Source: Scolanthus callimorphus | Taxonomy: Eukaryota > Cnidaria > Anthozoa > Actiniaria > Edwardsiidae | DNA length: 64,000 bases | Assembly: GCA_033964015.1 (NCBI GenBank) | Contig: CM066912.1 | Coordinates: 24,215,605 to 24,279,604, forward strand | Reading direction: 5' to 3' | In this document: piece by piece, positions 45,007 through 56,482 of the stretch | Numbering within the stretch: the stretch's first letter is position 1 | Layout: every line of letters begins with the position of its first letter | Translations under genes and position numbers: made by a program | Notes under the pieces: generated by a model | The model's input: the letters and a program-made list of their open reading frames with translations, nothing else | Database searches by the model: none | What the model was told of the DNA's origin: nothing

Positions 45007-45207
45007 ATAAGCTGCGATTTTCGTAACTCTGCGAACTTCCACTATACATTTCCGAACGCCAACTGTGTTTATGCTTCCATCCATCAAACCTTTTAAAACA
45101 TTTTGTTTCTAAGTTTAGTTTGCATTTTATGTTGGAAAATTTGGTTTAGAAGCCTAGCTAATTAGTTCAAAAAACCTCTCAAAAACTCCCAAATCACCAA
45201 GATCTAA

Positions 45208-45406
45208 GGGGCCGACCATTTAACTCTTGAGGGGGAGTGGGGTATTTTGAAAAAAAAATCCAGCACGGCAAAATGGTGACTAAAACCCTTCTTTCTTATT
45301 GGAAAACAATTTCTCATCGCATAACAGAGGTATAAAAAAAATCTTGCACTGACAAACAAGCCCCCCCCCCCCCCCCCCCATCCTCAAAAGTTTAATGGTC
45401 GGCCCC
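45208..45406. mobile_element. MITE family F nested in family E
   Basis: GGGGCCGACCATTTAACTC at the left and its near-complement (TTTAATGGTCGGCCCC) at the right. It contains a long C run (45361-45379). Confidence 0.8.
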
Positions 45407-45443
45407 AAAGCCAAACCGTGGTTTGTTAGTTGGTGTAAGGTTC

Positions 45444-45849
45444 GCCCCCCAGGGGGGTCAAATATTTGTTGCCCTAAAAGCCCAAAAAGATACCCTAAAA
45501 GATGCAGAGGCCTTTGTGCCAAGTAGGCGCGAATGAGACAGGTAACTGGTAAAAGATACCCATCAAGAAATTTCCGTGTTTGATTAAAATGCTGCCTTTA
45601 ATGTTGCCTAATTTATCGTCTTCTCGTCGAGTAATCTCTCTTTCTTGCACGGTTTTTAGAAGCACCATCATGAGACAAAACAATTTGGACACATATTTCG
45701 GCCCTAAAAGATACTAATCTCCCTAAACATTTATTGAAGATCACGATCACCCCTAAAAGGGTGATTTAAGCCACGTGATTTTAACCCCTAAAAGATACGA
45801 CGATCATCCCCGACCAAAAAATATTGGAGTCCCCCCCCCCCCCCCGGGA
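45444..45849. mobile_element. Family D-type element nested in family E
   Basis: C- and G-rich ends (CCCCCCAGGGGGGTC and a long C run followed by GGG) with interior CCCTAAAAGATAC phrases, as in 43912-44322 but a different subfamily. It separates GGTTCGC from AGTTCGC, a diverged candidate for the target duplication. Confidence 0.7.
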
Positions 45850-45877
45850 GTTCGCAGAATAATGAAAATTGCAGTAA

Positions 45878-46675
45878 TCCATGTAGTGTTGTATCTTCAG
45901 TCTTTTAGGCCCAACCCTAACAAAATGCGTCTTTGAACGACTTATTTCGCTGTTTGCAGGGGGGTTTCGGGGGTATATATTGAATATTAAATATCAACTT
46001 TCAGATAAGTTTGAATTTTCAAAAATTTAGTTTGAATATGAATATTCGATCAAAGTCTCCTAGACGGCGAAGTTTGACCGATAAGCAGAAGTTTGAATAT
46101 TGAATGTGGAAGTTTGAATATGAATATTTGAGGTTACCTGTAAAAATATTCTGCTTCTACTCCCGAGGCAGATGCTTTCTGTTTTGTAAATATGAACGTT
46201 GCTGGGAAATTGATTTGTTCCTTGATGAATGATACTTTCCTAAGAGAACCTCCAATTTTCCCAGTTAGCAAGGGGGATCGATAGATAACCTTTTGGAGAA
46301 AGAAAAATAAAGCTGAATTCTATTATAAGTAAAAGGTATATTTAAATTTAGTACACGACGTTTGGGCGTCGTCATGTCTATCATCCTTGTACACTTGGAA
46401 TGGCGTCATGGCGACGCCGAAATGTTGTGTATTTAAATTAAACTGTACTTTGTACTTTTACTCATTAAAATTCTATCATAAGGCCAAGTTTAAAAACAAT
46501 AAATGTTTATCGTCCCCACCCGCATCGTTTTTTTGGAGCCGCATCCTTTTATATTTTATTTTTTATTTTCACAAATTGTCTCCAAAACCAAGTCAAACGT
46601 CACAAGCGGTTAGAAATTGCTTTTAAATGTGGCTTTAATGAGCATGGAAATGCTTTATATGAACATAGATTGATC
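45878..46675. other. Intergenic DNA with TTTGAATAT-rich stretch
   Basis: From about 45980 to 46130 the phrase AAGTTTGAATATTGAAT and variants recur. At 46355-46430 a weak inverted pair (TTTAGTACACGACGTT) is seen. No gene. Confidence 0.4.
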
Positions 46676-46679
46676 TTAA

Positions 46680-47296
46680 AGTGCATATCACCCTTAACAT
46701 GAAAATGAAATGGCAAGAAGTATGAAAAGCCGTTTCTTTTGTTTTAGTATCATAACATGTTAAAGAAATACAGCCATTTAATTGTATGCAAATTTGATGA
46801 CGTCAGGTCAGGCTAAACCTTTCGGGCTTGATAATAGCCAACTGTTTTCGATAATTAACAAAATTTGGCAAATAGTAAGAGCCCAGTCGAGGAGCTTGTC
46901 TGATTTATGTCAAAGTTTGCTCGTACGATATTTTGTTGCGAAGATATGGAGTTTGAATTAAGCAATAAAAGTACTTTCCGCGTGCTCTCTGTTTTCTTAC
47001 AAACACGAGGGGGATGTTATCAGTTCGACCAACATTCCCCGAGTGTTTGTAAGAAACCAGAGAGCACGACGCCTTTTAACCAATCAGAATGCGCACATTC
47101 ACAATACAACATAGGTGTTATTTTCTAATATATAATTAGCCTGTTTCGACGTCATCACTTACCTAATTAGCATAAAACTTTGTGATCAAATAACCCCGGT
47201 TTGAAAAACGATAAACGCACAGAACCAACAACATGCGCAAGTGCGCTCAGGTAGCTTCAAAATCCAAGAGGTTTCATACTAAGGGTGATATGCACT
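46680..47296. mobile_element. Family M element, 617 bp, flanked by TTAA
   Basis: A perfect 17-bp terminal inverted repeat, AGTGCATATCACCCTTA, with TTAA directly outside each end (46676-46679, 47297-47300). It contains a foldback with CGTGCTCTCT...TTCTTACAAACAC arms (46981-47068) and an AACCAATCAG motif. Confidence 0.88.
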
Positions 47297-47538
47297 TTAA
47301 GAATAGTTTATGAAACAGTCGTAGTCATTTTGTACACAAAATATGGCATAAACCAATAAAACAAGGCATAAACAAGGAGCAAAAAGAAATACAAAATTAA
47401 AAGGACCACACTTTTTTGGAAAGCTCCGGACGATAAACATGTTTATTTTTTTACTTGGCCTAATATTTGACAACCTCGTTGAACATCCCTAGCAAAGAAA
47501 GAACATCAGAAATGTTTAGCGTCATGTTTTTTTTTTTA

Positions 47539-48061
47539 CCAATACAAAACAATAGAAATTTCTTGATTATAAAGTATAGGAGGATCCTTGCTGACGTCAT
47601 TGTTTACATTCTCGGAATTTTGAAACGCCGTTTTTAACTTTGAAAATGCAACGAAAAGCTCAAAACAAGTTTATTTTTCATTCTTAAACAGTCTTGACCT
47701 GTTTCCTTTCTTTCTGTGTCATTTTTCAGGATAGTTGAAGCTTTTCAAAATTGTGTGAAAATCATTGGGGCAAAACGCTAATTTGCTCACATGTTTCCTC
47801 TAAATTGAACGTTGCACCACGCGCTTAGAATTCGAGATATCAGCTTGAAATTTTCAAATTATGTTTTATTTACAGTAGTCTATTGATATTCAGAACGCAT
47901 CATTTTATAGCTCCCTCGAACGGTCTGATTCTGAACATTGCTTATGCTAATGAGCTCAAAATGTAAACAAAGGATCCTCCTATAATGAAGCGTCATCCTT
48001 TGAAAAAGGAAAAGTTCGACAGAAGAAGAGCGGCTGAAGTTCGGCGTTTGCCGTAGGCCTT
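47539..48061. mobile_element. MITE family K, copy 2, interrupted
   Basis: Matches 10970-11090 on both sides of a 402-bp insertion (47579-47980). The right terminal repeat CGGCGTTTGCCGTAGGCCTT is intact; the left end is lost. Confidence 0.88.
47579..47980. mobile_element. 402-bp element inserted in MITE K
   Basis: GGAGGATCCTT at the left and its complement at the right. TATA lies on both sides, while the uninterrupted site in 10936-11090 has TATA once. The insertion therefore duplicated TATA, or TA if the element is read as starting TAGGAGG. Confidence 0.92.
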
Positions 48062-48927
48062 AGCTATTTACAATTGGACAAAGTGTACAAAACTACAAAT
48101 ATTTATCCAAATTCAACTGTAATACATAGATATTCACTTATTCAACCCTCTGGAATAGTTTAGATTGTGAAAGCGATAAATCTGAAAAGAGTATGGCCTC
48201 CCAAAAACCGTGACAGGTATTGCGTGACAAAACTCGTTTTATTTGTATCTTCAACGCAAAATAACATACGTTCATTAAATTTGGCATGGACACTCGCTAA
48301 AGGTAGATAGAAATGACACAAAGAGCGCAAAGGGATAGAGATCATAGTTTGGAAGTTAGAAATTGCATGACGTCATGTGAAAACGATCTGTATGTGGGGT
48401 CAGACCTTTGGGGTTACAATACATTTCATGTACTACATGCATGATCTACATGGCGAAATTGAATTACTCAAGAACACACACATGTATATGTAATGACTAC
48501 TACTGTTTTTCATTTTTATCCATTCCATTAATTTTGTATTTAATTTTATTAACACGCTTATGAAAGGACAAAACACATCTTACTATTTTCTGGTAATCAA
48601 TAACCATGCCTCCTCCTAGAAATTAACAACCTAATTAAGAACCTACTATTTGTGTCCCCTAATTAGTATGGGCTTAGCCCAGACTATAAGGTTCCTTGAC
48701 ACATTAATAAAGTTTCTACTACTACTACTACCTACTTAATCGAAACTGCCAATAACTACCCCAAAATACCAAAATATAAAAACCTATTTTGGCAAACTTT
48801 GAAAAATTTAGGTTCTTACAAGCGGGTTTTTACTGTAGCACAAATCATTTAACGTCGAGAAAAAGAAGGAATAAAATCACAAAATTTATGCAAATCAAAA
48901 TCGCGCATCCAAGCCTCCTTCACGCTT
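48062..48927. other. Intergenic DNA with retroposed-tail-like site
   Basis: ACATTAATAAAGTTT followed by CTA repeats at 48702-48732 looks like a plus-strand retroposed 3' tail. A half-end of MITE J lies at 48809-48837, and a decayed family C half-end (GTCATGTGAAAACGATCT) at about 48374. Confidence 0.45.
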
Positions 48928-49112
48928 AAGCCTGGTGCACACTAGCGACATAAGGACGTTATGTTGCAACGAAAAAAGTACGGGAAAATAATTGAAATAA
49001 TCAATATTATCCATGGATCTTCATTAGATTACTTCACCAAAGCAATCTTATTGTATTTTTTGACAACTTCAACTTCTTGAAACCACTAAATTTTGTTCGC
49101 GTGACATTTTTC

Positions 49113-49146
<34 letters not shown>
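48928..49146. mobile_element. MITE family O
   Basis: AAGCCTGGTGCACACTAGCG at the left; the right end reads AAGCCTGGTTCACACTTGCG on the complement. About 219 bp, no coding capacity. Confidence 0.85.
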
Positions 49147-49148
<2 letters not shown>

Positions 49149-49158
49149 TTAAGCTTAA

Positions 49159-49282
49159 AGGCCCATCATCAACACCGAGAGCCTTTGCGGACTCTTAGCC
49201 AATCAGAGCACCAGAAAAACAATGGATCAATTTGAAAACAAAAGAAAACGGGGTGCAAAGGCTCCCGATTGGTGATGGGCCT
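49159..49282. mobile_element. MITE family P, flanked by TTAA
   Basis: AGGCCCATCATCAACACCGA at the left, complement-like right end (GGTGATGGGCCT), TTAA at 49155-49158 and 49283-49286. It contains AGCCAATCAG. Confidence 0.82.
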
Positions 49283-49872
49283 TTAATAAATTATTAGTGA
49301 GTTTGAAAATTAGGCTTTTCCAGTTTGTCTCTATTTTGAGTAATAGATCAAACACTAGAGAGCGTATTTCATCAGGATTTCCAAAGACTGAGAAGTGGGT
49401 TGAAAAACACAAGGCAAAGCCGAGATTTTTTAACCAACTTCGAGGTGTTTGAATCATATTTCGCACTTCATTCCATCCATAAACAATATGTTTATATGAT
49501 CACACTCTTCCAATTTAACACGCCTTATATAATTAGAAAGTGCACGACTAATGAAATACTTTCACCTCGGAAGCAGCTGCAAAATGATCAAAGTGAAAAG
49601 GCTTGTAATTAATATGTTGAGGTGTTTTAATTTTGAACTGGGATGAACAAGTTTTCTTATCAATCGGTTAATTGGTTGCTTTACTCCTTTCCTCAATACG
49701 TTTTAGCTACTGTATCCATTAATGTAAAAGTTTAAGTGGCTCTCCCGTTGCTCGAACAATATTTTCATTGTGATTAAAAAAAGTTACTTTGGGATTTGAT
49801 CGTTTAAAGTACAGTCTTAAAAACACTCGCAGCAGTGTTAGTATCAGGTATAGAATCTCGAGTGTGAGGCAA
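49283..49872. other. Intergenic DNA, nothing recognised
   Basis: No feature supported. Confidence 0.35.
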
Positions 49873-50176
49873 GAGAGATGTTATACCTGATAAAACCATG
49901 CTGCGTGTGTTTTACAGCTAAAACAGTTGCATCGCGACCCACGTTTTCAAAAACATCAAATTATGTTTTGATTTTGAACATTGGCTGCCCCGCCAATCTA
50001 ATTATCTGAGCCAATGAAACGCAGGAGAGATGTTATACCTGATAAAACCATGCTGCGTGTGTTTTACAGCTAAAACAGTTGCATCGCGACCCACGTTTTC
50101 AAAAACATCAAATTATGTTTTGATTTTGGACATTGGCTGCCCCGCCAATCAAACTATCTGAGCCAATGAAACTCTT
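49873..50176. repeat. Two tandem 152-bp units
   Basis: Units 49873-50024 and 50025-50176 differ at only a few bases (for example TTTTGAACATTGG against TTTTGGACATTGG). Each contains TTATACCTGATAAAACCATG. The near identity indicates a recent local duplication. Confidence 0.93.
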
Positions 50177-51027
50177 GCGGAATGCCTTGTTTCACCTAGT
50201 GCAGTCAACTGGCTTCCCTCCAAACAACGCCGCGACGAAAAGCCAGGCGAATGCACTGCTAGGCGAAACAGGGCAAGAATCTGATTGGCTCATAAAGATT
50301 TGACTGGCGGAACAGCAAAACGCGGTCGCGATGCAACGATTTAAGCTGCAATTGAATGGCTTCAAAAATGCACCCATCTGGACCTTATCCAAATAACATT
50401 TATCAATAAATCACAATGTTTTACTTTGAAACTTTGATTGCGTCACTAGTCATGCACTGTGAAAATGCACTTGTCATTTTGAAACAAAAATTGGTCATTT
50501 TAGCAAGAACAAAATGAGTCTGAGATGACCAATTTCTTTTAGTCAATTTGACCGTCCGTTTTTACAATGTGTGCAGATAAGTGAAAACGTCAAGAATATC
50601 TGCCCATAAAGCCTGTCCCACATGGACGTTGACGGTGCATATGCATATTATATGTTCTGGGGTAAAATTCTTAATAGGCCTTTATCGCGCTAATATTGAT
50701 TGATAACATCTAATAGTTATCAGCAAATGGAACCCAGTATTCTATTCTACACTATTAGTTAGCCTGGGTAGCCGACTCTGTTTGCTTTCGAGAGGAGCAA
50801 GTCGTTTTCTAAAATTGCAAAGTGTGGTGAAGAGTGCTTCTTTACCGGCTGAAATATGAATTTTCAAAACTTCATAATCTGGCTTACTTTTTACAAAGAA
50901 ATGTATGTGTGGGGGTAAATATGTGTTGAGGCTGGCAGGGCATCAATGCTAGAAAAGGGTTTCAATATTGCGCTATGTTTTGGAGCTTCTAACGCCTATT
51001 TGACACGTGCAATGTTGCAAGAATTAA
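50177..51027. other. Intergenic DNA, partly palindromic
   Basis: From 50187 to 50275, GTTTCACCTAGTGCAGT pairs with the complement ACTGCTAGGCGAAAC, and CTGATTGGCT is at 50281-50290. The remainder, up to the LINE, shows nothing. Confidence 0.45.
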
Positions 51028-52985
51028 TATATAGATTTAGCCAATGCTATTAAAACAGCAAAGCGCGACTATTTTACAGATAATTTCCAAAAAAATAAGG
51101 GTGACATGCGTAAAACCTGGAGATTAATCAATGAACTAAACTCTCGCCAGCGAAAATCTACAGTTATAGCAGAGCTAAAAATAGATGGAAATAGCATTAC
51201 CGGTGAAGATGATTTAGCAGACGCAATGAACACTCACTTTGCTAGCACCGGCGAGAGGTTGGCTCGTGATATTCCAAATATTGAAAGTAAACCAGAATCA
51301 TACTTAACCCAAACAGAAAAAAGCTTTACTTTTAGAGAAATAAGGGAGACAGAAGTATGTAAGCTGATAAAGAAACTTGAGAAAAATAAGGCAACCGGGC
51401 TGGACAAAATTCCATGCAAGTTGTTGAAATTGGCAGTAGAAATCATATCGCCTTCTTTAACTTTAATTTTCAATCGATCAATCAGCAGTGCTATTTTTCC
51501 AACAGAATGGAAATTGGCAAGGGTATCCCCAATCTTCAAGAAAGGCGCAAAAAGCGATCCTGGCAACTACAGACCTATATCTGTGTTGCCAGTGGTTACC
51601 AAGATTTTCGAAAAAGCCATGTACAACCAATTATACGAATATTTAAACACCAACGGTTTATTGAAAAACTGTCAGTCTGGTTTCAGATCACTACACAGTA
51701 CCTTAACGGCGCTTCTAGAGGCAACAAATAGCTGGTCGATTAATATCGACAAAGGGCTACTTAATGATGTCATTTTTATAGACCTTCAGAAGGCTTTTGA
51801 CACAATTGACCATGAAATAATTATTACGAAGCTGAGGTACTGTGGGGAGGATAATCATAGTTTAAATTGGTTCAGGTCATACTTGAGTGATAGGAAACAG
51901 AAGTGTACCGTCAACGGACACATGTCCAGTTACTCCACCTTAACATGTGGCGTCCCACAGGGGTCTATCATCGGTCCGCTTCTGTTTCTCATCTACATAA
52001 ATGACTTATCAAATTGTCTCGAAACGTCAAGCCCCAGAATGTATGCTGACGATACGACCATAAGCGTCTCGGCTTTGAACCTCGAAGACCTTGAAAGCCA
52101 AATCAACATGGAATTGTCAAATTTAAATAAATGGCTTAAGGCCAATAAATTGAGTCTTAATGTCGCAAAAACAGAATTCATGATTATTGGTTCAAGGCAA
52201 AGGCTCAAAGCAAAGAACGAATGGCCAGAAGCCATCTGTCAATATAGAGGGGAAAGAGATTTCGCAAGTAGATTCGACTAAATCCCTAGGGCTATATATA
52301 GACAAAAATCTGACTTGGGGCAAGCATATTTCAGAAATATGCGAGAAGATATCCTCTGGCATCGGTGCACTAAAACGCGTAAGACCGTTTATTTCAGCAA
52401 GCACCGCAGCCGATACTTTTAAGGCGTTAATCGAGCCGCATTTTGACTATTGTAGTCCAGTCTGGCATAATATTAACGGCAAACTTAATGAAAAGCTTCA
52501 AAAACTACAAAATCGAGCAGCCAGAGTGATCACCAAGTCAGGTTATGATACTAGATCAGCTACCCTTAGAGAACTCCTGCAGTGGGACGATGTTGCCACC
52601 AGGAGAGGAAAACATCTAGGGATAGCGATGTTTAAAACACTGCACGGTCTCTTTCCCTCATATCTAAACGACATATTCGTCTCCTGTGACTCTAAATACA
52701 ATTTGAGAAACAGCGAAAATAAGCTAGCTCTCCCATTGCCTAAAACAAACTATGGAAAACATAGTTTTAGTTATTGCGGGGCAAAGCTATGGAACAATTT
52801 TCAAAGTGAAATGAGGAGTGCTAAAACTATTCCAAATTTTAAAAGAAGCTATGATAAGTATTTCCCAATACCGGGCTCACACACGGCAATCATGGAAACC
52901 AGTGTCTTGTAACTTTTTTATTTGTTATCTGTACGACTGTTGATTTTACCGTGTTTAAATAAATGTTATGTATGTATGTATGTAC
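51028..52985 (+). pseudogene. 5'-truncated non-LTR retrotransposon, RT domain with frameshift
   Basis: An open frame from about 51028 (first Met 51106) to 52281 carries NYRPISVLPV, FIDLQKAFDTIDH, CGVPQGSIIGPLLFLIYIND and YADDT, i.e. the fingers and palm of a LINE reverse transcriptase. Near 52220 about four extra bases shift the frame; the C-terminal part (52187-52912) continues with KSLGLYIDKNLTWGKHI and FDYCSPVWHN. The 5' part (endonuclease) is absent. The 3' end has AAATAAA then four ATGT units. It differs from the 29753 element in sequence and tail, so it is another family. Confidence 0.9.
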
Positions 52986-52986
52986 T

Positions 52987-53214
52987 GGCTAAAAGCGGAG
53001 CTCCCGGTTACATATTTTTCTGTGTTGGGGTCTTGGTTTACCTGTGTGGGGGCCCGCAGACACGGACGCGCCAGCGATACCCAAATGGGAATACCGCTGA
53101 ACCATGAAAATGAAGTCGATCGTTATACCTGAGTTCTACTTTGAGCTATTGTATTCTTCCTGCGATACCTATGGTGCTCAGCTCTGCGGCTTCGGCCGCT
53201 AAGGAGCTCAGCTA
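52987..53214. mobile_element. Family L element, copy 3
   Basis: GGCTAAAAGCGGAGCTCCCG at the left, directly after the LINE's ATGT tail; the right end includes GGAGCTCAGC. The interior matches 39857-40156 in inverse orientation. Confidence 0.75.
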
Positions 53215-53620
53215 TAAGAAAGGGGTAGAGGTCTAAGAGTCCGGGCGGAGCATCTCTGCTTTGAAGTCATGCTTCATAGTTCGCAATGATAACTCTTTCT
53301 TACCAGAAACACAGCGGTTCATGTCAAATTCCCTCGCATAGTAAAGTAACACAATGTTATTAAGTAATTATTGGGTGAGGTTTTTGTGATATCCGTCCTC
53401 GGAATAAGCAATGTCAAAGCACAGGGCGCCCAAGCTCATTATTCTTGTATTCACTAAGATGTGTTTGGTCTATTTGCATTTGTATTGTCGTACACAACTC
53501 GTACGATACCTGATGGAAATACTTCATAAATTGCCCGAAATTGTTGATCCAATGCAATGTTTGACAATAAATCATGCCTACCTTTGTCCTGCTGTCTCTG
53601 TGTGACTTTTTAGGGTTCTA
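53215..53620. other. Intergenic DNA, nothing recognised
   Basis: No feature supported. Confidence 0.35.
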
Positions 53621-53833
53621 AGGCCTAGTACATACGCCGCTCTTATCATGAGCGGATCCAACCTGTTGCCGTGAAATACGCGAAAAGTGGGGCATTTAAA
53701 TGGATTCTACATTACCGGTATGATTTAGAATAGTCTAGGTGACAGGTAGACCAGAGATGGACGAGCAATATTGTTTTATCGAGATTTTGCAAATGGATCG
53801 GCTTATGATAAGAGCGGCGTATGTACTAGGCCT
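53621..53833. mobile_element. MITE family N
   Basis: AGGCCTAGTACATACGCCGC begins a 39-bp inverted repeat that differs at two positions from the complement of the right end. 213 bp. The terminal bases resemble family K (AAGGCCTAC...ACGCCG). Confidence 0.9.
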
Positions 53834-55286
53834 AAGAGTGCTTTCTGTAGCTATTTATGGGCGCTAAAACAGTCCTCCGTCATAACCGCCACGCAGGTTT
53901 TTTTGTTCTCAAGTAATTTCAAGCAATTTTTTGCGTCATTCAACTTTCTCAAGTAAATCATCTGTGAGGATCTCTCTTGCTGTCTTCTTCACGTTTTTCG
54001 ATTCTTCGTTCTTTGTTTTTTAGTAATTGAGCAATTTCTTCCTCGTTTGCAAATGCGAAGCGAGGAGCTATCTGCATTTAGCTGCAAAGCTCTCATTTTT
54101 CAAAATGAATCTACGCGCCATAGGCCCATGATGCATTGCGCGCGTAGAATCAAGACCCTCAAATTGCGTGATTTCTAAAGTAAAACGCGCGCTCTTAACC
54201 AATCATAATCGAGATAGTGAGTACTACGCATGATAATGAATGCCATTCACTAAGAAGTTCTTAGTGTCGTTTGGTTCAATGTCAAATTCGAATGAAAAGC
54301 GACCTGATTATGATGGATGGTTCACGATACATTTTACGGAGCAACGTCCTGTTGAAATATTAGGTGAAGTCATAAAATCGGTGGAAATTCGAGCATTTCT
54401 AAACTTTAACACATTTCATTCAAACTTCATTTCAAAAATATGTATATTCATTCATGACGTCATAGTACTATATGATATACTTTCATTTCCGCCCGCTGTG
54501 AAGGGCAATTGGTATAAAATACATTTCTGTTTCATAACACTTAATGTGCGTAGTATATAAGGGTTAAACGGTATCATACGAAATCAAATCGCATCGACGT
54601 TTAAAAAGGTGGATTTTACATGATCAAGCCTGTTCTATATAGCTAGCGCAATAAGTCATTGTATTTTTAACTTGAGAATTCGATACAAAAGACAGTTATA
54701 CATGGCACCGGTTCACTGATTTGAACTCATCTCAACCTACAATAGCAAGGTCAGACTTTAGTGATTGTGATAGAGGCCTGAGGTGTTTTGGATTGGTGAG
54801 AGTTTACGTTCAAATTACCGCCTGAATTAGGGCAGACTAAAAGGAGTAAAAAGGAGCACTTTGACTTTTACTCTCCTGTGAGGATTAAACTTTCAAATGA
54901 GGATCATTAATTCAAGAACTTCTGCCAAAAAATAGCTCTCGAAGGACCAACGCAGCTTCCTTTACGAAACTTGATTGCTGATTTCATCTGCTGATACCGA
55001 GACAAGAAACAACAAAGAAACAACCATGTTCCTGATTGGCATTTTCCTCTTCAAACTAATTTCTCACATTTCATTTAAGCCAGGCGGACCCCAAGTGGAG
55101 CTGTTTTCAAGTTTTTCTTAGTGACCAGATAAGTAATTTTATAGATTATCGGTGCTAAGCTGTTGAAGTCAAGAGTACAAGGATTGAATTATCATCACAA
55201 GAAAGGTGGAAGCGTTGAAAGGAAAAAAAAAAGAGTGGCTCTCATTGCAGAGCTTTTAAACGTGGGTTCAGGCGTTATTTTCAACG
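53834..55286. other. Intergenic DNA upstream of the fourth receptor
   Basis: No convincing gene; a 106-residue frame at 54240-54560 has no recognisable feature. The 5' UTR of the receptor at 55287 presumably lies in the last part, but I see no clear promoter or splice acceptor. Confidence 0.4.
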
Positions 55287-56315
55287 ATGTCACTAATAGG
55301 ATTATATCCCTGCCAGAATACTACAGCTCCAACCGAACTAAGCCTATTTTCAGCGACTGTATGCAGTATTTTGTCTTTCACTTCAATAACTGGTAATTTG
55401 CTGGTGGTTCTAGCGGTCATCTTCGATCCAAATAGGAATCTGCGATCACCTTTTAGTTTTCTTGTCGCCAATCTGGCAACGGCGGATCTTATTGTAGGTC
55501 TCGTAGCAGGGCCAATGTCGGTGGATTTTTATATCACTGAGGCCGCCGGTGAACCGGCGAACCTTCTGAGATATCATATCCGAAGGATCAGCTATTTCGT
55601 GTCCTGTACGGCCTCTCTTATGAGTCTGGCCGCATTGACTGTGGACCGCTTTGTGGCCATAACATACCCAATGAAGTACCGAGCCAAACTGAATCCCAAG
55701 AGAACAGCATTTGTCAGCCTCGGACTCTGGAGTTTTTCATTTTCGTGCTCGTTTCTTTACTTTGAAGTCGGCTACCTCAAGTACCAATTTGTGTTCGCCA
55801 ACACCGCTGTGGTGTCAACATTTCTAGTGCTTGTTCTGACGTACGTGAAAGTGTTCAAGACTTTCAAGGCGCAAGTGAAATGCTGGGACGATTTACATGA
55901 CAGCTCTATCGATAACCAGGCAAAGAAGCAAACTCTCAAATGGGAGAAGAAAGTGACTACTGCATTCCTAGTAATGCTGGTATTGTTCATAGCTTGTTTT
56001 CTACCATCCTTGGTTCTTATATACATTATTAGTTTCTGTGGAAGTTGTAGTTGCTACTTTATTCATTGGGCGAGAGATCTGAACTACTATCTTATCATGG
56101 CAAACAGTAGCATGAATCCTTTTGTTTTTGCCTGGAGACTTGAAACTTATAGAAAAGCATTTGTCAGGATTCTTCAAGTTACTATTTGCTATTCGCGGTT
56201 TACATCAAGACCAAGATCTTTATCGAACAGTTTTAACAGCTCTTACAAGCTTCAAAATTTGGATGTGATTTCTGCCAGAAACGGTTCTGTACTTACAGTT
56301 AATACAACGATTTGA
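55287..56315 (+). CDS. Class A G protein-coupled receptor, MECA-like, single exon
   Basis: Intact 342-residue receptor in one exon. GN in TM1 (36-37), LATAD with Asp2.50 (67), DRF (120-122), CFLP in TM6 (237-240) and NPFVF in TM7 (277-281), followed by a helix-8-like segment and a Ser-rich tail. The loop between TM4 and TM5 is very short (about VGYLKYQF), has no cysteine, and TM5 lacks Pro5.50. Position 3.32 is Tyr. These traits resemble melanocortin and related MECA receptors rather than amine or peptide receptors, but orthology is not established. Three cysteines cluster before TM7 (251, 254, 256). An N-glycosylation site lies at 11-13. The start is the only Met before TM1 in this frame that leaves a normal-length N terminus. 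AATAAA at 56477 is a plausible polyadenylation signal. Not closely related to the three minus-strand receptors. Confidence 0.9.
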   Translation: MSLIGLYPCQNTTAPTELSLFSATVCSILSFTSITGNLLVVLAVIFDPNRNLRSPFSFLVANLATADLIVGLVAGPMSVDFYITEAAGEPANLLRYHIRRISYFVSCTASLMSLAALTVDRFVAITYPMKYRAKLNPKRTAFVSLGLWSFSFSCSFLYFEVGYLKYQFVFANTAVVSTFLVLVLTYVKVFKTFKAQVKCWDDLHDSSIDNQAKKQTLKWEKKVTTAFLVMLVLFIACFLPSLVLIYIISFCGSCSCYFIHWARDLNYYLIMANSSMNPFVFAWRLETYRKAFVRILQVTICYSRFTSRPRSLSNSFNSSYKLQNLDVISARNGSVLTVNTTI

Positions 56316-56476
56316 GCTTAAGGGTTTCCAAGGCAATGATTAAATTTCTATCTCTTTTGTTGTGGGTTTAAATCGTAGATTTTGCACAGGACCCACCGCT
56401 GTGTATTTGTTAAACAAGGACATTTTTTTCTCAAATCAAATTTCTTACCAATACATTGTAGTCCAAACAATTGAGC

Positions 56477-56482
56477 AATAAA
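56477..56482 (+). terminator. Candidate polyadenylation signal of the receptor
   Basis: AATAAA 160 bp after the stop codon, in GAGCAATAAAATACG. It is an exact hexamer but in AT-rich DNA. Confidence 0.5.

Larger units (their letters stand above)
45007..45877. mobile_element. MITE family E, copy split by two later insertions
   Basis: Left end AGCTGCGATTTTCGTAACTC, right end GAATAATGAAAATTGCAGTA. The body between can be aligned with 37717-37990 once two foreign blocks are removed (45208-45406 and about 45444-45849). Confidence 0.8.

Noticed and set aside
49873..50176. CRISPR-like or satellite array
   Set aside because: There are only two contiguous 152-bp units, without spacers; a simple duplication explains it.
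54240..54560. 106-residue frame as a small gene
   Set aside because: No recognisable motif; composition matches the AT-rich surroundings.
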